NCBI GenBank assembly: GCA_002420235.1
Contig: DIHQ01000137.1
Coordinates: 1 to 7,598 of the forward strand
Origin: Flavobacteriales bacterium UBA5692
Lineage (GTDB): Bacteria; Bacteroidota; Bacteroidia; Flavobacteriales_D; Sanyastnellaceae
DNA length: 7,598 nt
Direction: 5' to 3'
Part shown: positions 1 through 5,282 of the stretch, one piece after another
Position numbering within the stretch: position 1 is the first letter of the stretch
Layout: each line of letters starts with the position of its first letter
Notes under the pieces: generated by a model
Seen by the model: the letters and a program-made list of their open reading frames with translations, nothing else
Database searches by the model: none
What the model was told of the DNA's origin: nothing
Made by a program: the position numbers and the translations under genes

Positions 1-68
1 ATGGGCAGGAATGAGTACGTTGCAAGTGCAGGTGCTTCGTCCGTTTTCGTGTAAATGATTTTTGCCAT
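1..68 (-). CDS. icd: NADP-dependent isocitrate dehydrogenase, monomeric type (N-terminal fragment, cut by window edge)
   Basis: The minus strand from the ATG at 68-66 reads MAKIIYTKTDEAPALATYS followed by FLP and then leaves the window. From memory this nearly matches the conserved N-terminus of monomeric isocitrate dehydrogenase (for example the Azotobacter enzyme, KIIYTLTDEAPALATYSLLP). The family oxidatively decarboxylates isocitrate to 2-oxoglutarate with NADP in the cytoplasmic TCA cycle, and is a single polypeptide of about 740 residues unrelated in length to the homodimeric enzyme. Only 22 full codons are visible, so catalytic residues cannot be checked. The start is well supported because the family similarity begins two codons after it. 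It lies downstream of the PNGase-like gene on the same strand, 92 bp away, and probably has its own promoter. The identification rests on a short but very characteristic stretch. Confidence 0.88.
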   Translation of the reverse strand, partial: MAKIIYTKTDEAPALATYSFLP

Positions 69-160
69 GGTTTGGTCTAAATCAAAAGTGATTTGGTTAA
101 CAAAAAGCGAATTTCTCAGCGATTGCAAAGGTCGGGCATAAAACAGCAAGAATCAACGCT
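69..160 (-). promoter_or_regulatory. Leader and probable promoter region of icd, with a perfect inverted repeat
   Basis: This 92-bp, A/T-rich gap separates the stop of the PNGase-like gene from the isocitrate dehydrogenase start. It holds a perfect inverted repeat, AAATCA-AAAG-TGATTT, at 79-94, whose near edge is 10 nt from the icd ATG. Read on the minus strand, the sequence CACTTTTG (83-90) lies inside the repeat and matches the Bacteroidota -7 consensus TAnnTTTG in all but the first base. No TTG sits at the usual -33 distance from it, so the promoter assignment is weak. The repeat could be an operator or a small leader hairpin. I see no G/C-rich stem with a T-run that would terminate the upstream gene. 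Confidence 0.35.
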
Positions 161-1357
161 TCACGGATGCTCATAAGTCAAATAAGCCGCCACATTCCAA
201 AAGTTCATTTCTGAATCGGTAAACGGCTGAGCAGTAGGTACGTTGATGACCAGTTTATGCGCACCTGTGTCTAGTTCGCCAAGGGGAATACATACTGGAG
301 GTATATCGCTACCCGGGCACCATCCCGAGCGCGAGTAGTCGCTCGATGCAATGCGTTCGTCAAGGCTATCTCCCTTCCATTTTGTACGTTTCATCCAAAC
401 ACCTGAGGTTGGATTGAATCGTCGAAAACTTGCACAATCTTCTCGCCATGGCGTGAATGACAAACAGGTATCACCGTCCCATATAACGTGGTGTTTACAA
501 CGAACAAATTCATCGCCCGTTCCGTGTCCTCCGTGTCCCGTCGCAGTGTAGTATAGGACAGCATTCGATGCAGGTTTTTCCAGTGCTACATCTACTTCCA
601 ATGGCGATATGGAAAATCTGTCGTAAGCCCGTTGTTTGCTTCCGAATTTCGTTGTATTCACAAGTGGAATCGTAGCTAAAGACTTGCCTGAAACTACCGT
701 TTCTGGCTTCGCTTTGAATTCAAGGTGAATGTCCATGCTATAACCTTCGCCGGTCCATGTATCCAAGTAGACCCCAAAGGTCGCTGAATCTCCGAGCGCT
801 TCCCATAAATGGCTGATATCGGCTACCCATTGAACGGAATCTTCCCACTTTGGGATGTAAACGGGCTTGTATTCATCTGCGCTCGTAGATTCACTGAAAT
901 GTCCGACTCCAAATGGTGTTATAAAGCGGAGCAGTTCAATGGTAGGATGGAAGCCCGTGTTGGACTCGTTGATTGCTATTCCAGGGTAATCTGTTTCACT
1001 GATGCTTTCATTCGTGAATCCAACATCGAGTAAATTGGGCGCGGCATTTGGCAGGAGCACGAAGGATCCAGACTTATCCCAGGGGTCTCCAGCCGATTGC
1101 AGTGTAATATGGGCCGTAATTTTTGGCCTAACCTGGTACTGCGGCATCGCCATGGTCTGCGTCAGAAAGCGTCCATTGTCCATACGGCGCCAGCCATCTG
1201 TTGCATTGATGGAGTCCCAATTGGCAGAAGGAGCGAAAAAAACATGTGTGCTATCCATACAAACGATGACCACGTCTGGCTCCTCAATTGACGGTGATTG
1301 ACATGAAACGAGGGTGAAGAGCACCGCTCCGAAGAACAACCCATAGAACTTCATCAT
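161..1357 (-). CDS. PNGase F-like lipoprotein (predicted peptide-N-glycosidase, N-glycan amidase)
   Basis: Predicted 398-residue exported lipoprotein. The signal peptide ends in lipobox LVSC with lipid-acceptor Cys19. The rest aligns with PNGase F of Elizabethkingia, which cleaves the bond between asparagine and N-linked glycans: RFITPFGVG (144-152; RFITPYWVG in PNGase F), LDTW (198-201; TETW), GHG (274-276), DEF (282-284; AEW) and SRSGWCPG (342-349; DRAGWCPG). Catalytic Asp60 and Glu206 correspond to Asp94 and Glu283, Arg248 to Arg343, and disulfide C231-C252 to C308-C347. Glu118 is replaced by Asp199, and the two other PNGase F disulfides are absent. An insertion of about 30 residues lies between Asp94 and RFITP. 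It is longer than mature PNGase F (about 314 residues) and membrane-anchored rather than soluble. The N-domain is about 30-218, the C-domain about 225-396. Two adjacent ATGs exist; the outer one is used. Family is secure; activity is inferred. Confidence 0.88.
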   Translation of the reverse strand: MMKFYGLFFGAVLFTLVSCQSPSIEEPDVVIVCMDSTHVFFAPSANWDSINATDGWRRMDNGRFLTQTMAMPQYQVRPKITAHITLQSAGDPWDKSGSFVLLPNAAPNLLDVGFTNESISETDYPGIAINESNTGFHPTIELLRFITPFGVGHFSESTSADEYKPVYIPKWEDSVQWVADISHLWEALGDSATFGVYLDTWTGEGYSMDIHLEFKAKPETVVSGKSLATIPLVNTTKFGSKQRAYDRFSISPLEVDVALEKPASNAVLYYTATGHGGHGTGDEFVRCKHHVIWDGDTCLSFTPWREDCASFRRFNPTSGVWMKRTKWKGDSLDERIASSDYSRSGWCPGSDIPPVCIPLGELDTGAHKLVINVPTAQPFTDSEMNFWNVAAYLTYEHP

Positions 1358-1414
1358 CCCTATTGTAGTTTTATCCGCATAGCTAGATCATTGATTTATT
1401 AATGCCTAACAAAT
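1358..1414. promoter_or_regulatory. Divergent promoter region between the PNGase-like and esterase genes
   Basis: Only 57 bp separate the two divergent start codons, so both promoters must lie here or extend into the opposite reading frame. On the plus strand TAGTTTTA (1366-1373) matches the Bacteroidota -7 consensus TAnnTTTG except at the last base. On the minus strand TAGCTATG (1378-1385) matches except at one T, with a TTG at 1410-1412 placed 24 nt upstream, slightly longer than the usual spacing. These candidates overlap closely, which would make the two promoters mutually dependent. The motifs are short and imperfect, and no strong Shine-Dalgarno sequence precedes either gene. Confidence 0.35.
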
Positions 1415-2713
1415 ATGAAACAATTCCACCTGCTTCTGCATGTCATGAACCTAACAGCCTTTTCTGTTTTGGCTTTATTCCCACTTCCATTGCTTGCTCA
1501 GTTTTTAGACTGCGATGGAACACGCTACCGCTACACCAGTTCCTTTGATGATTTCTCGGTAACCTATGATGTCCAATATGGGAGTGCAATCAATACGACA
1601 GGATTAACCCAAGGGCTTTTGGTTGATATCTATGAGCCAGAAGGCGATGCAAATGAAAATAGGCCATTGATTATTATGGGCCACGGTGGATTTTTCATAG
1701 GTGGTGATAACGATGGAGGTGATGTTGTGCCGCTTTGTGAAGATTTAGCCAAAATGGGATATGTCGTTGCATCTATGACATACCGCGTAGGGATTGATAA
1801 TTTCTTCGATGTGCCAAATGGATTGGTTCGTTCCGTTTGGCGTGGCTATCACGATGGAAAGGCCGCAGTACGCTTCTTTCGAAAAACTATAGAAGAGGAT
1901 AACAATCCATGGGGTATCCATGGGGACCTTATTTATTTGGGAGGTGTTTCTGCTGGTGCATTCATCGGTTTACATATGGTTTCGATCGATGAAGAATCAG
2001 AAATCCCTTCTCAAGTAGATCAAACCCAAGCGGGTATGGGTGGTGGACTTGAAGGAGAGTCGGGCCATCCGGGATACAGCAGCGCAATTGCAGGGGTTGT
2101 CAATATTGGGGGGGCGTTGAAATCTGTTGATTACATGAGCGAAGGAGACGCTCCCATTGTTTCAGTACATGGAACGAATGACGGAACGGTGCCTTTCAGT
2201 TCGGGTATGATAATGCTGAGCGGAATCCCGATTACCGAAGTAGATGGAAGCGCGGTCATTCACGAAACGGCAGAAGCGCTGGGAATTGAAAGCTGCTTTA
2301 CCGAGCTCGAGGGTGCAGGTCACGTTCCTCACATAACGAATGCAGATGCATACTACCAAACCCTAGGTACTGTTTCGGGTGCACTATCGAGCTGGATTTG
2401 CAATGGATATGAACCATTCTGCGGTGCGTATGATTACGAGGCTGTAGGTGTAGCCGAATGGTTGCAAGGTCAGCACGGATTGTGGCGAGCATTCCCGACG
2501 GCCCTTGAGTCAGGTGAAGCACTACAAATTCAGTGGTTAAAGTCCCCTCAGACCACATGGATATGCGAAATTTATGATGCAAGCGGTCGTTTCATTGAGG
2601 CGGTATCTGGCAGAGACGAATGGTTTTCCGTGTCCACCAGCAATCTCTCTTCGGGACTTCACGTCATTCGAATACCAGGTACTTCAGAATCCCACCGATT
2701 TTGGATTAATTGA
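1415..2713 (+). CDS. Secreted alpha/beta hydrolase (esterase/lipase-like) with T9SS type A sorting domain
   Basis: A 432-residue exported hydrolase. A hydrophobic signal peptide covers about residues 1-29 (ending LPLLAQ). The alpha/beta-hydrolase domain follows, about 66-330: oxyanion motif HGG at 90-92, nucleophile elbow G-V-S-A-G at 177-181 with Ser179, probable acid Asp256 in GTNDG, and probable base His303 in GAGH. The full triad suggests an active carboxylesterase, lipase or related acyl hydrolase; the substrate cannot be read from sequence. The arrangement (HGG, then GxSxG after a long loop) resembles the carboxylesterase/feruloyl-esterase-like group. Residues about 361-432 form a beta-rich tail (IYDASGRFIE, LSSGLHVIRI, final HRFWIN) typical of T9SS type A sorting domains, so the enzyme should be released or anchored at the outer surface. 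A second Met at residue 11 could start a shorter signal peptide. It diverges from the PNGase-like gene and converges on the propeller gene, ending 4 bp from it. Confidence 0.87.
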   Translation: MKQFHLLLHVMNLTAFSVLALFPLPLLAQFLDCDGTRYRYTSSFDDFSVTYDVQYGSAINTTGLTQGLLVDIYEPEGDANENRPLIIMGHGGFFIGGDNDGGDVVPLCEDLAKMGYVVASMTYRVGIDNFFDVPNGLVRSVWRGYHDGKAAVRFFRKTIEEDNNPWGIHGDLIYLGGVSAGAFIGLHMVSIDEESEIPSQVDQTQAGMGGGLEGESGHPGYSSAIAGVVNIGGALKSVDYMSEGDAPIVSVHGTNDGTVPFSSGMIMLSGIPITEVDGSAVIHETAEALGIESCFTELEGAGHVPHITNADAYYQTLGTVSGALSSWICNGYEPFCGAYDYEAVGVAEWLQGQHGLWRAFPTALESGEALQIQWLKSPQTTWICEIYDASGRFIEAVSGRDEWFSVSTSNLSSGLHVIRIPGTSESHRFWIN

Positions 2714-2717
2714 TGGA

Positions 2718-5282
2718 TTACATCACCTTCATTAACTTCTTCGACTGCACGCCTTCCGCTGTTTCTAATAAGAGCACGTAGTATCCTTCAGGCCATGCTT
2801 CAGTAGCCAAGATGAGTGGCGCGGAGGTCGGAACCGTTGGTAATTGTGAATGCATCACCCGGCCGCTGAGATCGGTTATACGGATAGATGTCACCTCCAT
2901 TGGAAATTCAAGTGTGAGGGTACTGTTGAATGGGTTGGGATAAGCCAAAATTTCATGCGATGTTTCAGTGCTTGCGACGGAGTTTGGCTCAATTATCTCT
3001 GGTCTAGGCAATAATGAATCCAGTGGGAAACTCAGGAGGCTGCGTGCGAAGGTGCCGGCAATCAGGCGGTTGGTAATGGTGTCGGCTTCGATGTCATATA
3101 CGGGAATGGTCGGTAATGAACCCACAGGTTCCCAGTTGACTCCGCGGTTGAATGTGGCGAAGACTCCGGCATCTGTGGCCACCACCCAGGTACTGTCATT
3201 GAGCGCGTGAAGTTGATTAACAGGATGCTCGGGTAAGTCGCCTTGAATGGGCACCCAGTCACTTCCAATTGCCGCGCGGAAGATGTACGGTGTGTAAATA
3301 GCATTACGGTAGCCACTCACCGTGCAGAACATGGAATCAGCGTGATAGGGGTCAAACTCAATATCCGTTATGAACTGCCCGGGCAGACCAGTATCCATGA
3401 GCTGCCACGAATCCCCGTGGTCCACGGATAACCATACGCGGCCATCCGTGGTCCCTGCTGCGATGATATCGGCACTGAAATGAGAACCGGCGATTGCACT
3501 CACGCATCGGTATGAAAGTCCGGGTTCAGTGGCGTAGGTGAGATCCTCACTCAGAGGCTCCCACAAGCCTAAAGGAGCGTCTTCCATTCGGTAAATCCGC
3601 TGAGAACCGGTCCACATCTCATCGGGATTGGAGGGGTGATAAATCAATGGTGCGTCCCACCATACCCTGTCCTCCTCATCAATGCCGCTCGTGAAGTCAT
3701 TCCACGATGGTTCTTCTTGTGGCCCGGTCATGCTGAAGCGCCAATTGCCCCATTGGTAACCGGCGTAGCGTAGTGCTGGATTTGTAGGGTGGTAGATGGC
3801 TGTGAAGCCATCGCCGCCGAGGTCACGCGTCCAACCGTTCAAGTCTTCGTAGTTTCCCGTTGTTGTGCCGTTGTCTTGTGCACCCGCTGTGTAGAAGCCG
3901 GGATTATGGGGATTCCACGTGGCACGGTAGAATTGGGTAACGGGTATATCTTCAATGTCCTCCCAAGTCAGGCCATGGTCTTCGGTTTTATAAAGTCCAC
4001 CATCAGTTGCTAAAATGCAAGTCTCCGAACCCAGCCATTGAAGGTCGTGTTTGTCGGCGTGGACCTCATATGTCCACCATTCCGGACCCATCAGGTTCCA
4101 GTTCATTCCACCGTCTACGGAATTCCATAAGTTGACGCCTAAGATGGTGATATCACTGGGATTAAATGGATTGATTCGAACCTTCGAGAAATACCATCCG
4201 AATCCACCTAGTGCGTTTTCTGGGATATTCTCTTCGGGTATGACTGCGCTCCATGTTTCACCGCCATCTGAAGTGCTGTAGAGATTGTCCAGTTGACTAT
4301 CCTGTCCTACCACTAGGGCGTAGATGCCTTGAGAAGACTGCGCCAATCCGATGCGGCCACGTTCCCCCCCTCCCCACGGATTGGGGAGTACTTGCCAATT
4401 GGTTCCACTATCGTTAGACTTCCAAATTCGGCAATGTGGACCCCAAACTTCACTTCCAATCGAGTTGCGCGTTCGCTGCCATGCTGCAGCATATATGGCA
4501 TTAGTGCTCGGATCGTAAAGGATGTCGGTCACACCTGCAGAATCGTCAGGTAGCAGGACCTGTTCCCAGCTTACTCCTGCGTCTACACTGCGAAACAAAC
4601 CTCGGTATGCATTCGGTAAGGCCGGGTTGCCCATTGCACCTGCTAAGAGCACGGGTGCAGTTTCTTCTAATCCTGGAACAAATAGCAATTTGCTGATGAT
4701 GCCCATGGAATCAAGCCCTATATTCTCCCAAGACGCGCCACCATTTAGCGAGCGGTATACGCCGTTACCTATGCGTGGGAAACTGCTTATTTGCGGATCG
4801 CCGGTTGCCAAAAATATGCGGTCTGGGTTACCCGGATAAAAGGCAATATCGCCCATGGACATGGCCGGGAAGTCTTCTGTCATGGGCTGCCATTCCGAAC
4901 CACCGCTTCCTTTCCAGAGTCCGCCAGTGCTGCTGCCGGCGAGCAGCGTCGCGGGATCTTGTGGGTGTTGTCGGATGAAGTTGAAACGTCCACCAATATT
5001 TGTGGGTCCCTCGAGCCGCCATTCGCCTTCTATCGCGCGTAATGCTGTCCCTTGCGTGTTTTGATCAAACTTCCAGCGGTCCACTTCGTTTAAAAGATGA
5101 TTCGCATGCCAGGCATCCCAGACGGTATCAGGTGTAGACCATTTCCATGCCTCGGCGAGATGAGGTTTCATTTTTTTGAATTCAGCCGACTCCTCAATGT
5201 CAGTTTCAATCGTGGAGCAATTGCACAATAAGATGGCGCTCACCGCCGCGGTGATTGGAGCAAAAAGGTTATTCCGTAACAT
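2718..5282 (-). CDS. Asp-box (BNR/VPS10-like) beta-propeller protein with T9SS type A sorting domain
   Basis: An 854-residue exported protein. The N-terminal hydrophobic segment (about 5-20) ends in LLCNC, so it is either a normal signal peptide or an atypical lipobox with Cys22. Residues about 88-755 are propeller repeats with eight recognisable Asp boxes (S/T-x-D/N-x-G-x-x-W) ending at W185, W239, W296, W344, W395, W440, W626 and W717. Degenerate blades fill the gap between 440 and 626. The motifs AQDNGT (468-473) and GGDGF (489-493) recur in Bacteroidota members of the sortilin/GH74-like propeller superfamily. Such proteins are often labelled glycosyl hydrolase, but I cannot identify catalytic residues, and binding or scaffolding is equally likely. 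Residues about 778-854 are a T9SS type A tail (YPNPFN at 781-786, ITDLSGRV, EGYYVLLLE, final KKLMKVM). The start ATG overlaps the upstream gene's stop, which supports this start and indicates translational coupling. Confidence 0.87.
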   Translation of the reverse strand: MLRNNLFAPITAAVSAILLCNCSTIETDIEESAEFKKMKPHLAEAWKWSTPDTVWDAWHANHLLNEVDRWKFDQNTQGTALRAIEGEWRLEGPTNIGGRFNFIRQHPQDPATLLAGSSTGGLWKGSGGSEWQPMTEDFPAMSMGDIAFYPGNPDRIFLATGDPQISSFPRIGNGVYRSLNGGASWENIGLDSMGIISKLLFVPGLEETAPVLLAGAMGNPALPNAYRGLFRSVDAGVSWEQVLLPDDSAGVTDILYDPSTNAIYAAAWQRTRNSIGSEVWGPHCRIWKSNDSGTNWQVLPNPWGGGERGRIGLAQSSQGIYALVVGQDSQLDNLYSTSDGGETWSAVIPEENIPENALGGFGWYFSKVRINPFNPSDITILGVNLWNSVDGGMNWNLMGPEWWTYEVHADKHDLQWLGSETCILATDGGLYKTEDHGLTWEDIEDIPVTQFYRATWNPHNPGFYTAGAQDNGTTTGNYEDLNGWTRDLGGDGFTAIYHPTNPALRYAGYQWGNWRFSMTGPQEEPSWNDFTSGIDEEDRVWWDAPLIYHPSNPDEMWTGSQRIYRMEDAPLGLWEPLSEDLTYATEPGLSYRCVSAIAGSHFSADIIAAGTTDGRVWLSVDHGDSWQLMDTGLPGQFITDIEFDPYHADSMFCTVSGYRNAIYTPYIFRAAIGSDWVPIQGDLPEHPVNQLHALNDSTWVVATDAGVFATFNRGVNWEPVGSLPTIPVYDIEADTITNRLIAGTFARSLLSFPLDSLLPRPEIIEPNSVASTETSHEILAYPNPFNSTLTLEFPMEVTSIRITDLSGRVMHSQLPTVPTSAPLILATEAWPEGYYVLLLETAEGVQSKKLMKVM
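3132..4751 (-). repeat. Asp-box repeat region of the propeller protein (8 clear copies)
   Basis: Eight copies of S/T-x-D/N-x-G-x-x-W occur at protein residues 178-185, 232-239, 289-296, 337-344, 388-395, 433-440, 619-626 and 710-717. The first six are spaced 45-57 residues apart, the length of one propeller blade. The interval 440-619 lacks a clean copy but has blade-like remnants, for example around 559-575 and the run RAAIGSDW at 669-676. Counting remnants, about ten to twelve blades are likely, compatible with one large sortilin-type propeller or two smaller ones. Asp boxes are structural turns and do not by themselves indicate catalysis. Confidence 0.8.

Noticed and set aside
1002..1301. 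Plus-strand open frame of 99 codons inside the PNGase-like gene
   Set aside because: It is antisense to conserved enzyme motifs and has no signal or domain.
1445..1447. Internal ATG (Met11) as the esterase start
   Set aside because: It gives a plausible signal peptide, but the outer ATG adds a Lys near the N-terminus and is preceded by an A/T-rich leader typical of the phylum; I could not exclude it fully.
4522..4839. Plus-strand open frame of 105 codons inside the propeller gene
   Set aside because: It is antisense to a well-supported coding region with periodic Asp boxes, and its translation has no family features.
2718..5282. Propeller protein as a sialidase or a GH74 xyloglucanase
   Set aside because: Asp boxes are present, but I see no sialidase Arg triad or FRIP-type motif and cannot locate the GH74 catalytic Asp pair, so enzyme status is not supported.
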